From Bacillus tianshenii (GTDB lineage Bacteria; Bacillota; Bacilli; Bacillales; Bacillaceae_N), in assembly GCA_020524525.2 (NCBI GenBank), contig CP129018.1:3600001-3664000 (forward strand): a stretch of DNA of 64,000 nucleotides, given 5' to 3'. Position numbers and translations under genes: made by a program. The notes beneath the pieces were generated by a model. The model was not told the origin of the DNA, did no database searches, and saw nothing but the letters and a program-made list of their open reading frames with translations. Positions 25,987-35,155 of this stretch are shown piece by piece. Every line of letters starts with the position of its first letter. The stretch's first letter is position 1.

Positions 25987-26420
25987 ATTTCAAGATAATG
26001 AACAGTTTTCTATTATTTCTTCAAGTATTAAGGATATAGATGAATGATTTTTTACATACTAACAACAAAGGCCTATTCTGAAATGACATTTACTAACAAG
26101 AAAGACCTAATAAATACCTTGTTATAGAATAAAGTTCCAATCAATTGGGTGAGGGTAAATTTAATTTTATTAATTTTAATGAATAGATATTGTCTATACA
26201 TGCTCTATAGGTTGGATAATCGGTAAATAATTGCATATTTATTCATGAAAACTAGTTGAAAATAATTTTTTGACTGTTCAGACTTTATTCTTATGTTATG
26301 ATATTCAGCGTTGACAGCACTGCTTAGTACATCTTTGGTGTGAGAAAAATATTTGAATTGCAAGAAAAATGCATACTTTTGTATAGTAAAGGGTATGTAG
26401 AATACTTGGGAGGTGAAAAT
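25987..26420. other. 434-bp AT-rich intergenic region upstream of opuE
   Basis: No ORF with a ribosome site is visible. It probably carries the opuE promoters. The best candidate is TTGACT (26270-26275) with TATGTT (26292-26297), 16-base spacer. A TTGACA at 26311 has no good partner. B. subtilis opuE has sigma-A and sigma-B promoters; I could not place a convincing sigma-B site. Confidence 0.5.
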
Positions 26421-26522
26421 ATGGGTCTTACAGGTGCGACTTTTTTCTGGCTTTTCGTTCCAATGCCATTATTAATTATTCTGTCGATCATTACGTATTT
26501 TACTGAAAGGAGAGAAGAGTAG
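26421..26522 (+). CDS. 33-residue membrane peptide, candidate symporter accessory protein
   Basis: MGLTGATFFWLFVPMPLLII continues into a single hydrophobic helix and ends in TYFTERREE. GGGAGGTG lies seven bases before the ATG. It stops four bases before the start of the symporter gene, so the pair is surely co-translated. Small single-pass partners are known for some sodium symporters (MetS with MetP in the NSS family). I infer a similar role for an SSS-family transporter here. A longer in-frame reading to 26340 has no ribosome site. Confidence 0.75.
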   Translation: MGLTGATFFWLFVPMPLLIILSIITYFTERREE

Positions 26523-26525
26523 AGC

Positions 26526-28013
26526 ATGGAAACTGCTACGTTAATAACGTTTATAGTTTATTTAATTGGGATGCTCCTCATCGGTGTTATCTCATACAGG
26601 CTGACAAGTAACTTATCGGATTATGTTTTAGGTGGAAGAAGTTTAGGACCGGGTGTTGCGGCATTAAGTGCTGGTGCATCTGATATGTCCAGTTGGTTAT
26701 TATTAGGTCTTCCTGGTGCTATGTATGCAGGCGGGATGAACCAAATTTGGATTGCGGTAGGGTTGTCTATAGGTGCCTATTTAAACTGGCAATTTATCGC
26801 ACGACGTCTTCGTTCTTATACAGAAGTTGCAAATGATTCAATTACTGTACCCGATTATTTTGAAAATCGCTTTCGGGACAATTCAAAGCTATTACGCGTA
26901 ATTTCTGCCCTCGTTATTCTTGTCTTCTTTACATTTTACACTTCATCTGGTCTAGTTGGCGGGGCGCTACTATTCCAAGAATCATTTGGTATGACATATA
27001 ATCAAGCATTGATGATTGGTGCAGTGGTTATTATCTCTTATACATTCCTTGGTGGTTTCTTAGCTGTAAGTTGGACAGATTTCATTCAAGGGATCTTAAT
27101 GTTCTTAGCATTAATTATTGTTCCGGTTGTGGCGATTAACAGTATTGGTGGCTGGAATGAAACGGTGAATAAGGTTGGAAGTGTTGATACGAAATATTTA
27201 GACGTCATGGAAGGTATGGGCTTTATCTCTATCCTGTCATTATTAGCATGGGGTCTTGGATACTTTGGTCAACCGCACATTATCACGCGCTTTATGGCAC
27301 TTCGTTCTGTGAAAGATGTACCGAAAGCACGTTTAATCGGTATGACGTGGATGGTATTCGGTATGTTTGGTGCGATCTTTACTGGTTTTGTCGGTATTGC
27401 GTATTTTATCAATGATCCACTTATTGTTGGGGATGTTGATAATAGTGAGAAAGTATTTATCTTCTTTACAGATGTCCTGTTTAACCCATGGGTATCAGGG
27501 ATCTTACTAGCAGCAATCTTATCAGCAATTATGAGTACAATCGATTCTCAGTTGCTTGTATCATCAAGTGCGCTTGCTGAAGATTTCTATAAAGCAATTT
27601 TCCGTAAAAATGCAAGTCAAAATGAACTTGTGTGGGTTGGACGTATCGGGGTAATCGTGATTGCGGTAATCGCAATTGTTCTTGCGATCGGTGCAAATCC
27701 GGCAAATGAAAATGCAAGCTCAATCCTTGACCTTGTAAGTTATGCGTGGGGTGGATTTGGTGCTGCATTCGGTCCAGTCGTTATTCTTTCTCTATTCTGG
27801 AAGCGTATGACGCGTAATGGTGCCCTAGCTGGTATAATCGTCGGTGCTATCACGGTCGTTGTATGGAAACAGCTTTCAGGCGGACTGTTTGATTTATACG
27901 AAATTGTTCCAGGATTCCTTCTGAACATGCTTGTCATTTGGATTGTAAGTATCATGGGTCCTGAGCCTTCAAAAGAAATCCAAGCAGAATTTGAAGAAGC
28001 AAAAGCAAAATAA
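26526..28013 (+). CDS. opuE: sodium/proline symporter OpuE/PutP
   Basis: 495 residues with about 13 membrane helices. Imports proline with sodium; OpuE serves osmoprotection and PutP catabolism, and the neighbourhood (after camS) is that of opuE. The SSS signature region is YVLGGRSLGPGVAALSAGASDMSSWLLLGLPGAMYAGG at about 35-72. AAILSAIMSTIDSQLLVSSSALAEDFY near 330-356 carries the Na2-site Ser/Thr residues, and WAWG-like YAWGGFGAAFGP follows. Preceded at four bases by the 33-residue peptide. Confidence 0.93.
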   Translation: METATLITFIVYLIGMLLIGVISYRLTSNLSDYVLGGRSLGPGVAALSAGASDMSSWLLLGLPGAMYAGGMNQIWIAVGLSIGAYLNWQFIARRLRSYTEVANDSITVPDYFENRFRDNSKLLRVISALVILVFFTFYTSSGLVGGALLFQESFGMTYNQALMIGAVVIISYTFLGGFLAVSWTDFIQGILMFLALIIVPVVAINSIGGWNETVNKVGSVDTKYLDVMEGMGFISILSLLAWGLGYFGQPHIITRFMALRSVKDVPKARLIGMTWMVFGMFGAIFTGFVGIAYFINDPLIVGDVDNSEKVFIFFTDVLFNPWVSGILLAAILSAIMSTIDSQLLVSSSALAEDFYKAIFRKNASQNELVWVGRIGVIVIAVIAIVLAIGANPANENASSILDLVSYAWGGFGAAFGPVVILSLFWKRMTRNGALAGIIVGAITVVVWKQLSGGLFDLYEIVPGFLLNMLVIWIVSIMGPEPSKEIQAEFEEAKAK

Positions 28014-28023
28014 GCAGATGAAA

Positions 28024-28064
28024 AATCCCGTATCATGCAATCATGCATGGTATGGGATTTTTTT
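28024..28064 (+). terminator. terminator after opuE
   Basis: AATCCCGTATCATGCA pairs, with wobbles, with TGCATGGTATGGGATT and is followed by TTTTTT. Confidence 0.9.
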
Positions 28065-28140
28065 CTTTGGTAAATCGCTTGTTTAGATTCTTCTTAAAAA
28101 GGGGATTTTTAGTGTAAACATGAAGGAGGGTTCCGAATAA

Positions 28141-29517
28141 ATGCAAAAAGTCATTGATCTTATTACATCATTCTCGAGCTGGATATGGGGACCTCCGCTT
28201 GTCATTTTCTTAACTGTCAGCGGACTATTCTTAGCTTTCCGATTAGGATTCTTTCATCTGCGTTATGCGGGCTATATTTTTGGTCAAACATTTGGGAAAG
28301 TTCTCAAGAAGCCAAAAGGGAAAGGCACGGTATCCCCATTTCAAGCACTTACTTCAGCTTTGGCGAGTACAATTGGAGCTGGTAACATTATTGGGGTGCC
28401 TGCGGCAATTATGTTTGGGGGCCCTGGGGCGATTTTTTGGATGTGGGTCATCGCATTAATTGGTATGGTAATTAAATTTGCTGAAAGTGTACTAGCTGTC
28501 CATTATCGTGAAAAGAATGAAGATGGCGAATACATTGGCGGGCCGATGTATTATATGACAAAAGGGTTGAACATGAAGTGGCTCGGTGTTTGGTTCGCCA
28601 TTGCGCTTATGGTTGAGATTATTCCAAGTTCAATGGTTCAAGGAAATGCGGTCGCTTCAGCTGCGGAAGATAGCTTTAACTTACCGCCAATCGTAACAGG
28701 CATCATTATGGCCGTTCTTGTTGGTGTTGTTGTTCTTGGCGGCATTCAGCGTATTGGGACTGTAATGGAAAAGGTTGTTCCATTTATGGCAATTTTCTAT
28801 GTTGGTGCTGTTATTGTCATTTTCTTTATGAACCTTGGCTCTGTGCCAGAGGTGTTCGGACTTATTTTTACACACGCCTTTCAACCATTAGCGCCAGTTG
28901 GAGGCTTTACAGGGGCAACGATTGCAGCGACCATTCGCTGGGGCTTTGCTCGCGGGCTTTACTCGAATGAGTCGGGGATCGGTACCGCGCCAATTGCCCA
29001 TGCTTCGGCAACAACAGATCACCCTGTACGTCAAGGCTTATGGGCATTAACAGGTGTTGTCATTGATACGTTAATTATTTGTTCAGCAACAGCCTTTGTC
29101 ATTCTTTCATCAGGTGTTTGGAAAAATTCAAATGCCATGGATGACACATCAGGCTTAACAACAAATGCATTTGCACATTATTTCGGTTCAGCAGGCGGAA
29201 TGGTGTTAACAGGGGCATTGGTCATTTTCGTTGTGTCGACTTTAATTATGCTTGCCTATTATGGCGGACGTCAGGCGGAGTTCTTAATGGGCCGCACTGC
29301 AAAAACGGTTATGAAGTTTGTCTATTTAATTTCGATTATTATTGGTTCAATTGGCGGTGCAAAGGTGCTTTGGCAGTTCCTCGACTTCACATTAGCAGCG
29401 GTTGTTATTCCAAACATAATTGCCTTGCTGTTATTAAGTAATGTTGTCGTGAAGCTAAAAAATGAATTCTTCCATACAGAAGGGAAGTATTATCAAAAAG
29501 ACGTGCACGGCACGTAA
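28141..29517 (+). CDS. sodium:alanine symporter family (AGCS) protein
   Basis: 458 residues, about 11 membrane helices. The AGCS signature FQALTSALASTIGAGNIIGVPAAI lies near 62-85, and RWGFARGLYSNESGIGTAPIAHA near 265-285 is the second conserved block. It imports a small neutral amino acid, probably alanine, glycine or glutamine, with sodium. GAAGGAGG precedes the ATG. It has its own terminators on both sides. B. subtilis has no such gene at this site, so it is a local insertion between opuE and gatC. Confidence 0.92.
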   Translation: MQKVIDLITSFSSWIWGPPLVIFLTVSGLFLAFRLGFFHLRYAGYIFGQTFGKVLKKPKGKGTVSPFQALTSALASTIGAGNIIGVPAAIMFGGPGAIFWMWVIALIGMVIKFAESVLAVHYREKNEDGEYIGGPMYYMTKGLNMKWLGVWFAIALMVEIIPSSMVQGNAVASAAEDSFNLPPIVTGIIMAVLVGVVVLGGIQRIGTVMEKVVPFMAIFYVGAVIVIFFMNLGSVPEVFGLIFTHAFQPLAPVGGFTGATIAATIRWGFARGLYSNESGIGTAPIAHASATTDHPVRQGLWALTGVVIDTLIICSATAFVILSSGVWKNSNAMDDTSGLTTNAFAHYFGSAGGMVLTGALVIFVVSTLIMLAYYGGRQAEFLMGRTAKTVMKFVYLISIIIGSIGGAKVLWQFLDFTLAAVVIPNIIALLLLSNVVVKLKNEFFHTEGKYYQKDVHGT

Positions 29518-29533
29518 CAGTTGATGTATGGAA

Positions 29534-29571
29534 AGGTCCGAAAGGCTAACATAGTCTTTCGGGCTTTTTTG
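29534..29571 (+). terminator. terminator after AGCS symporter
   Basis: GGTCCGAAAG pairs with CTTTCGGGCT and is followed by TTTTT. Confidence 0.85.
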
Positions 29572-29618
29572 TGTTTTGTGAAAAAACCTTATACTTTAAG
29601 ACTTTAATTCATCAAATC

Positions 29619-29648
29619 TTGCTTCATGACGCGTTTTTTTGGTATTAT
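29619..29648 (+). promoter_or_regulatory. gatCAB promoter
   Basis: TTGCTT (29619-29624) and TATTAT (29643-29648) with an 18-base spacer, 43 bases before the gatC ATG. Confidence 0.6.
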
Positions 29649-29691
29649 CATGGTATTGTGGAATGATCGATCAACTTTGGAGGTGAAGGGT

Positions 29692-29982
29692 ATGTCCCGT
29701 ATTGATAAGGAACAAGTAAAGCACGTAGCACATTTGGCTCGTTTGGCGATTTCAGAAGAAGAAGCTGAGCTATTCACAAAGCAACTAGATGCGATCATCA
29801 GCTATGCTGAGCAGTTGCAGGAATTAGATACAGAAAACGTTGAGCCAACAACTCACGTATTAGATATCAAAAACGTATTACGTGAAGATGAGCCAAGACA
29901 ATGGTTAACACAGGAAGACGTTCTGAAGAATGCACCAGATTCTGCGAACGGCCAAATCCGTGTACCATCCATTTTAGAGTAA
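29692..29982 (+). CDS. gatC: Asp-tRNA(Asn)/Glu-tRNA(Gln) amidotransferase subunit GatC
   Basis: 96 residues. Wraps around GatA and GatB and stabilises the complex that converts Glu-tRNA(Gln) to Gln-tRNA(Gln). [30 protein letters not shown] and the C-terminal LREDEP are the family signatures. I chose the ATG at 29692, preceded by TTTGGAGGTG; a longer frame to 29626 overlaps the promoter. Confidence 0.97.
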   Translation: MSRIDKEQVKHVAHLARLAISEEEAELFTKQLDAIISYAEQLQELDTENVEPTTHVLDIKNVLREDEPRQWLTQEDVLKNAPDSANGQIRVPSILE

Positions 29983-29997
29983 GGAGGGGAATGACAG

Positions 29998-31458
29998 ATG
30001 TCACTATTTGATAAGAAGATGTCCGAGCTGCACCAAATGCTTCAAGCGAAAGAAATTAAGGTGCAGGACTTAGTGGAAGAATCATACAAACGCATTCATG
30101 AAGTCGATGATAAAGTGAAAGCGTTTTTGACATTAAATGAAGAAGAAGCAGTTCTCAAAGCAAAAGAATTAGATGAAAAAATCGGTGGAGCGGCTGATTT
30201 AGGCGTTCTTTTCGGTATGCCGATTGGAATTAAAGATAACATCGTTACGAAAGGATTGCGCACGACTGCTGCAAGTAAAATCCTTGATAACTTCGATCCT
30301 TTACATAACGCAACGGTTGTTGACAAGCTAAATGCTGCAGAAGCAGTTGCAATCGGGAAATTGAACATGGATGAATTTGCAATGGGTTCATCTACTGAGA
30401 ATTCTGGTTATGCACGTACACGCAATCCGTGGAATACAGACCACGTTCCAGGCGGTTCAAGTGGTGGTTCTGCAGCGGCAGTTGCATCTGGACAAGTTCC
30501 ATTTGCACTTGGTACAGACACAGGCGGTTCAATCCGTCAGCCAGCATCTTTCTGTGGTGTCGTTGGCTTAAAACCTACATATGGCCGTGTATCTCGTTTC
30601 GGTTTGATTGCGTTCGCATCTTCACTAGACCAAATCGGTCCACTAACACGTAATGTTGAAGACAATGCGTTTATCTTAAATACAATTGCCGGTCATGACA
30701 AAATGGACTCTACTTCTGCAAATGTAGAGGTTCCTGACTATACAGCTGCACTAACAGGCGATGTGAAAGGCTTGAAGATCGCAGTACCGAAGGAATATCT
30801 AGCAGAAGGTGTTAATGAAGAAGTACGTAAATCCGTGCTTGAAGCATTGAAAGTTCTTGAAGGCATGGGCGCAACATGGGAAGAAGTTTCTCTTCCACAC
30901 TCGAAGTATGCAGTTGCAACGTATTACTTGCTTGCGTCTTCAGAAGCGTCTGCGAACCTTGCACGCTTTGACGGTGTTCGCTATGGTGTCCGCTCGCAAA
31001 ATGCTGAGAACTTGATCGATATGTTCAAGCTTTCTCGTAGCGAAGGCTTCGGTGAGGAAGTAAAACGCCGTATCATGCTCGGTACGTTTGCATTAAGCTC
31101 AGGTTACTATGATGCTTATTACAAGAAAGCACAAAAAGTTCGTACATTGATCAAAAATGATTTCGAAAAAGTATTTGAAGATTACGATGTCATTATTGGA
31201 CCAACTGCGCCAACACCAGCGTTCAAAATTGGTGAAAATGTAGATGATCCACTAACAATGTATGCGAACGATATTTTAACAATTCCTGTGAACCTTGCAG
31301 GTGTTCCAGGTATCTCTGTTCCATGTGGATTCTCAGAGAATAAGCTTCCGATCGGCTTGCAAATTATCGGTAAGCATTTCGATGAAAGCACAGTATATCG
31401 TGTAGCTCACGCGTATGAGCAAGCGACAGATTATAATAAAGCAAAACCAGAATTGTAA
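29998..31458 (+). CDS. gatA: Asp-tRNA(Asn)/Glu-tRNA(Gln) amidotransferase subunit GatA
   Basis: 486 residues. Amidase-signature glutaminase that releases ammonia for GatB. The Lys-Ser-Ser triad is in GIKDNIVT (Lys), [13 protein letters not shown] and [18 protein letters not shown]-terminal block [16 protein letters not shown] closes the fold. AAGGAGGGG lies before the ATG; the gene is 15 bases after gatC. Confidence 0.98.
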   Translation: MSLFDKKMSELHQMLQAKEIKVQDLVEESYKRIHEVDDKVKAFLTLNEEEAVLKAKELDEKIGGAADLGVLFGMPIGIKDNIVTKGLRTTAASKILDNFDPLHNATVVDKLNAAEAVAIGKLNMDEFAMGSSTENSGYARTRNPWNTDHVPGGSSGGSAAAVASGQVPFALGTDTGGSIRQPASFCGVVGLKPTYGRVSRFGLIAFASSLDQIGPLTRNVEDNAFILNTIAGHDKMDSTSANVEVPDYTAALTGDVKGLKIAVPKEYLAEGVNEEVRKSVLEALKVLEGMGATWEEVSLPHSKYAVATYYLLASSEASANLARFDGVRYGVRSQNAENLIDMFKLSRSEGFGEEVKRRIMLGTFALSSGYYDAYYKKAQKVRTLIKNDFEKVFEDYDVIIGPTAPTPAFKIGENVDDPLTMYANDILTIPVNLAGVPGISVPCGFSENKLPIGLQIIGKHFDESTVYRVAHAYEQATDYNKAKPEL

Positions 31459-31473
31459 GGGGTGAGAGAGAAG

Positions 31474-32904
31474 ATGAACTTTGAAACGATAATCGGACTT
31501 GAGGTCCACGTTGAATTAAAGACGAACACAAAAATTTTCTGCGGTTGTTCAACAGCATTCGGTGCACCCCCGAACACGAATACATGCCCGATCTGCCAAG
31601 GGCACCCTGGGGTTCTGCCAGTTATGAACCGTGAAGCTGTGAACTATGCAATGCGCGCAGCAATGGCGCTTAACTGCGAAATCGCAACAGATACGAAGTT
31701 TGACCGTAAGAACTATTTCTATCCAGATAATCCAAAAGCTTATCAAATTTCTCAATTTGACAAGCCGATCGGCGAGAACGGTTGGATTGAAATCGAAGTA
31801 GGCGGCGAAACGAAGAAGATCGGTATTACACGTCTTCACCTTGAAGAAGATGCTGGTAAGCTGACACATACAGGCGACGGTCATTCACTTGTTGACTTAA
31901 ACCGTCAAGGTACACCGCTTGTCGAGATCGTATCTGAGCCAGATATCCGTACACCAGAAGAAGCGTATGCGTATCTTGAAAAATTAAAATCAATTATTCA
32001 ATATACAGGCGTTTCCGATTGTAAGATGGAAGAAGGCTCCCTGCGCTGTGATGCGAACATCTCTCTTCGTCCATTAGGTCAAGAAGAGTTCGGTACGAAA
32101 ACAGAGCTGAAAAACTTAAACTCATTTGCTTTCGTACGTGCAGGTCTTGAATATGAAGAAAAGCGTCAAGAGCAAGAGCTTATTTCAGGCGGTGTCATTG
32201 AGCAGGAAACACGCCGTTATGATGAAGCGAAGAAGAAAACGATTCTAATGCGTGTGAAGGAAGGCTCTGATGATTACCGTTACTTCCCTGAGCCGGATCT
32301 TGTTGACCTTCATATCGATGACGAATGGAAAGAACGTATACGCACAGAAATTCCTGAGCTTCCAGATGCTCGCCGTGAGCGCTATGTTCGTGACCTAGGC
32401 TTACCTGAGTATGATGCGAAGGTATTAACGCTTACGAAGGAAATGTCTGATTTCTTCGAAGAAACGGTTGAAAAAGGTGCAGATGCAAAGCAGGCTGCAA
32501 ACTGGATGATGGGTGAAGTATCTGCATACTTAAATGCAGAGCAGGTTGAGCTTGAAGATACGAAGCTTGCACCAGAAGGCCTTGCGAAGATGATTTCTCT
32601 AATTGAAAAAGGAACAATCTCTTCTAAAATCGCGAAGAAAGTCTTCAAGGAGCTTATTACAGAAGGCGGCGACCCTGAGCAAATCGTTAAAGATAAAGGG
32701 CTTGTCCAAATCTCTGATGAAGGTGAATTGAAGAAGATTGTTGTCGGCATCATGGATAATAATCCGCAATCAATTGAAGATTACAAAAATGGTAAAGATA
32801 AAGCACTTGGCTTCTTAGTTGGTCAAGTAATGAAAGAAACACGTGGTAAAGCAAACCCACCAATGGTAAACAAGATCATCCTAGAAGAAATGGAAAATCG
32901 CTAA
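31474..32904 (+). CDS. gatB: Asp-tRNA(Asn)/Glu-tRNA(Gln) amidotransferase subunit GatB
   Basis: 476 residues. Kinase/transamidase subunit that phosphorylates the tRNA-bound glutamate and binds tRNA. It starts [17 protein letters not shown]; zinc-binding cysteines are in FCGCSTAFG and [17 protein letters not shown] and the C-terminal YqeY-like helical tail (about 330-476) follow. The ATG at 31474 matches the usual family start; an in-frame ATG at 31462 adds four residues. A terminator follows. Confidence 0.98.
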   Translation: MNFETIIGLEVHVELKTNTKIFCGCSTAFGAPPNTNTCPICQGHPGVLPVMNREAVNYAMRAAMALNCEIATDTKFDRKNYFYPDNPKAYQISQFDKPIGENGWIEIEVGGETKKIGITRLHLEEDAGKLTHTGDGHSLVDLNRQGTPLVEIVSEPDIRTPEEAYAYLEKLKSIIQYTGVSDCKMEEGSLRCDANISLRPLGQEEFGTKTELKNLNSFAFVRAGLEYEEKRQEQELISGGVIEQETRRYDEAKKKTILMRVKEGSDDYRYFPEPDLVDLHIDDEWKERIRTEIPELPDARRERYVRDLGLPEYDAKVLTLTKEMSDFFEETVEKGADAKQAANWMMGEVSAYLNAEQVELEDTKLAPEGLAKMISLIEKGTISSKIAKKVFKELITEGGDPEQIVKDKGLVQISDEGELKKIVVGIMDNNPQSIEDYKNGKDKALGFLVGQVMKETRGKANPPMVNKIILEEMENR

Positions 32905-32914
32905 AACGAGCTTC

Positions 32915-32950
32915 GCCGGTTTCTCTTATGCAAGAGAGACCGGCTTTTCC
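32915..32950 (+). terminator. gatCAB terminator
   Basis: GCCGGTTTCTCTT and AAGAGAGACCGGC form a near-perfect stem with loop ATGC, followed by TTTTCC. Confidence 0.9.
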
Positions 32951-33075
32951 ATATGCGAATAAGTTTACTGATATATTGGTTAAAGTTCGGAATTTGCTTG
33001 TAATTGACTGAGTTGTTCATGATTTTACATAGATATTTCGGAAAATGTGTGTTATATTACGTGTAAGTGAAAAAT

Positions 33076-33149
33076 CGCAGTGACTGACGACATTAAGTGG
33101 AATAGACCACGAGGGAGCTGCGTCGTAAGCCAAGCCGGTCGTCTGGGCA
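33076..33149 (+). ncRNA. ZTP riboswitch (pfl motif)
   Basis: P1 is CGCAG (33076-33080) with CTGCG (33117-33121). The P2 hairpin is GTGG (33097) with CCAC (33107), and the joining sequences TGACTGACG and GAGGGAG match the motif. The conserved 3' domain CCGGTCGTCTGGGC (33135-33148) follows after a short linker. ZTP and ZMP (AICAR ribotide) bind this class and signal 10-formyl-THF shortage; the gene controlled is folD. Bound ligand should prevent the terminator at 33150. Confidence 0.93.
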
Positions 33150-33178
33150 GAGACAGAAGATGTCTCTTTTGATTTTTT
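33150..33178 (+). terminator. ZTP riboswitch terminator
   Basis: GAGACA (33150-33155) pairs with TGTCTC (33161-33166), followed by TTTTGATTTTTT. It abuts the 3' domain of the aptamer, so the two compete. Confidence 0.85.
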
Positions 33179-33192
33179 CAGGAGGGAATAGA

Positions 33193-34038
33193 GTGGAAAA
33201 TCAAATTATTCTAGACGGTAAATTAGTATCACAAGAGGTAAAAGACAGCCTTAAGCCACGAGTAGAAAAGTTAACAGAACAAGGTGTGAAGCCTTGTCTA
33301 GCAACAATTCTAGTTGGTGAAGACCCATCTTCGGCTACTTACGTACGCATGAAAGGGAACGCATGTGAGCGTCTTGGCATCGAATCACGTCGTATCCATC
33401 TTCCAGAAGAAACAACAACAGAAGAGCTGTTGAACACAATTAATGATTTAAATAATGACAACAATGTACACGGCATTCTGCTTCAGCACCCTGTTCCAAG
33501 TCAAATTGATGAGCGCGCGGCATTCGAAGCGATTCATATTGATAAGGATGTTGATGGGGTAACAAGCCTTGGCTTCGGACAGACAGCTTTCGGGTTCGGA
33601 TTGTACCCATCATGTACACCGGCTGCGATTCTGCAAATTATCGATCACTACAATCTGCCTGTTGAAGGAAAGCACGCAGTTGTTGTAGGCCGTAGTCCAA
33701 TTCTCGGGAAGCCTGTTTCAATGATGCTGTTAAACCGTAACGCAACGGTGACGACTTGTCATTCGAAAACAGAGAACTTACCTGAACTTGTTCGCCAAGC
33801 AGATATCGTCGTTGCAGCTGTAGGCCGTCCGAACTTTATCCAAGGTGATTGGATTAAAGAAGGTGCCGTTGTCTTAGACGCAGGCTACAACAAAGGAAAC
33901 ATCGGTGACGCTGACTATGAAGCGTGTAAGGAGAAAGCAAGCGCCATTACACCAGTTCCAGGCGGCGTAGGTCCTGTTACAATTTCAATGCTGTTGAAGC
34001 ATACCGTTGATGCAGCTGAGAAGACGTTGGAAAAGTAA
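33193..34038 (+). CDS. folD: bifunctional methylene-THF dehydrogenase/cyclohydrolase FolD
   Basis: 281 residues with a GTG start after CAGGAGGGA. Interconverts 5,10-methylene-, methenyl- and 10-formyl-THF, supplying PurN and PurH. The catalytic Tyr/Lys pair is in YVRMKGNACERLGI. The second signature is HPVPSQID with KDVDGVTS, and the NADP site is VVVGRSPILGKPVSMML. A GGVGPVTISMLL block ends the fold. I rejected an ATG at 33160 because it lies inside the riboswitch terminator. Confidence 0.97.
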   Translation: MENQIILDGKLVSQEVKDSLKPRVEKLTEQGVKPCLATILVGEDPSSATYVRMKGNACERLGIESRRIHLPEETTTEELLNTINDLNNDNNVHGILLQHPVPSQIDERAAFEAIHIDKDVDGVTSLGFGQTAFGFGLYPSCTPAAILQIIDHYNLPVEGKHAVVVGRSPILGKPVSMMLLNRNATVTTCHSKTENLPELVRQADIVVAAVGRPNFIQGDWIKEGAVVLDAGYNKGNIGDADYEACKEKASAITPVPGGVGPVTISMLLKHTVDAAEKTLEK

Positions 34039-34052
34039 ATCCGCAATACGTG

Positions 34053-34088
34053 AAAACCTCTGCATTTTTGCAGGGGTTTTATTTTTTT
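34053..34088 (+). terminator. folD terminator
   Basis: AAAACCTCTGCA pairs with TGCAGGGGTTTT, followed by ATTTTTTT. Confidence 0.9.
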
Positions 34089-34175
34089 GAAAACAAATTT
34101 CCAATAAAGTGTAGTGGTAGGAGAAAATTGTTCGTCTATTAAAGTGGATATGAAAAAAGAGGAAAGGGGGAGAGG

Positions 34176-34712
34176 GTGATTGAGGATGAAAAGCTCGTCC
34201 GACAAGTATTAGCAGGAAATGAACATGCTTTCCGTATACTTGTTGCGACCTATCACCAACCATTATTTAAAGCAGTCTATCCAATTTTGAGAAATGAAAA
34301 GGATGCAGAAGATGCTGTACAAGAGAGCTTCATTCGAATCTATTACGCTCTTCCCCGTTATCAGTTTCAAGGATTAAAAACATGGATGACACGCATTGCT
34401 GTGAACCATGCAATTGATATGAAACGAAAAGCGATGCGCCAAGTGGAGGCTGTACATGAACCTATTCAACAAGCTGGCGGAGAGAACTTAGAAACGTTCG
34501 TCATAAGGAAAGAAGAGCATGAAGCTATTCGCCGCAAGCTTGCTGAACTGCCTACGAATTATCGAGACGTGATACAAGCTTTTTATATTGATGAAAAGAG
34601 CTGCCGTGAAATTGCTTCAGACGAAGAAGTCACTATAAAAACTGTAGAAACAAAGTTGTACCGAGCTAGGCAGTGGATGAAGAAGAATTGGAAGGAGGAA
34701 GATTTCAATTGA
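34176..34712 (+). CDS. ECF-type RNA polymerase sigma factor
   Basis: 178 residues, GTG start after AAAGGGGG. Region 2 (about 10-85) has HAFRILVATYHQPLFKAVYPI, DAEDAVQESFIRIY and TWMTRIAVNHAIDMKRK. Region 4 (about 115-170) has LPTNYRDVIQAFYIDEKSCREIASDEEVTIKTVETKLYRARQ. This is the extracytoplasmic-function layout. The stop TGA overlaps the TTG start of the anti-sigma gene. CGTC at 34133 upstream resembles an ECF -10 box but no proper -35 partner is evident. The closest named B. subtilis sigma factor cannot be decided from sequence alone. Confidence 0.9.
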   Translation: MIEDEKLVRQVLAGNEHAFRILVATYHQPLFKAVYPILRNEKDAEDAVQESFIRIYYALPRYQFQGLKTWMTRIAVNHAIDMKRKAMRQVEAVHEPIQQAGGENLETFVIRKEEHEAIRRKLAELPTNYRDVIQAFYIDEKSCREIASDEEVTIKTVETKLYRARQWMKKNWKEEDFN

Positions 34713-35155
34713 GACACTATGAAACAGTTGAGTGGAAGAGTTACATAGATGGCGGGAAAACCGAAGAAGAGCAGTGCCAAATGGAAGAACATCTCTATCA
34801 GTGTGATGAATGCTTTCTTGCGTATACCTATGCGCTTGAAGCAGAGAAAGAGGCGCTTCCTTCTATTCAAGATTCCACACAATTCATTGAGCAAGTATCG
34901 CGACAGCTTACGAAAACAAAAGCAGCCCGCCAGCCGAGTAAAAAGAAATCGCTCAAGCATTATGGGATTGCAGTTGCTTGTACGTTATTACTAATGAGTT
35001 CAGGTGTCTTTCAGTCGCTGACAGGGATTGCTGACAAGGTTGAACAACAAAACCAGGTAACAGACTATCAACCTCTTTCCAATCAAATGATGAATAAAAC
35101 TGTAAGCTTGATCGATAAGTTAGAAGAATCACAGAGGGGGCATAATGATGAATAG
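34709..35155 (+). CDS. zinc-binding anti-sigma factor (ZAS type)
   Basis: 148 residues, TTG start overlapping the sigma stop by four bases, with AAGGAGG at a good distance. The cytoplasmic anti-sigma domain (about 1-65) contains MEEHLYQCDECF, the HxxxCxxC zinc motif. One hydrophobic segment (IAVACTLLLMSSGVF, about 92-108) anchors it, and a short outer domain of about 40 residues follows. It should hold the sigma factor at the membrane until a signal arrives. It overlaps the next gene by 11 bases. Confidence 0.85.
   Translation: MRHYETVEWKSYIDGGKTEEEQCQMEEHLYQCDECFLAYTYALEAEKEALPSIQDSTQFIEQVSRQLTKTKAARQPSKKKSLKHYGIAVACTLLLMSSGVFQSLTGIADKVEQQNQVTDYQPLSNQMMNKTVSLIDKLEESQRGHNDE

Noticed and set aside
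26340-26420. N-terminal extension of the 33-residue peptide to 60 residues
   Set aside because: No ribosome site upstream; GGGAGGTG is placed for the ATG at 26421.
34087-34136. Autoregulatory ECF promoter (TGAAAAC and CGTC) before the sigma gene
   Set aside because: The two boxes are about 39 bases apart, far beyond the usual 16-17.
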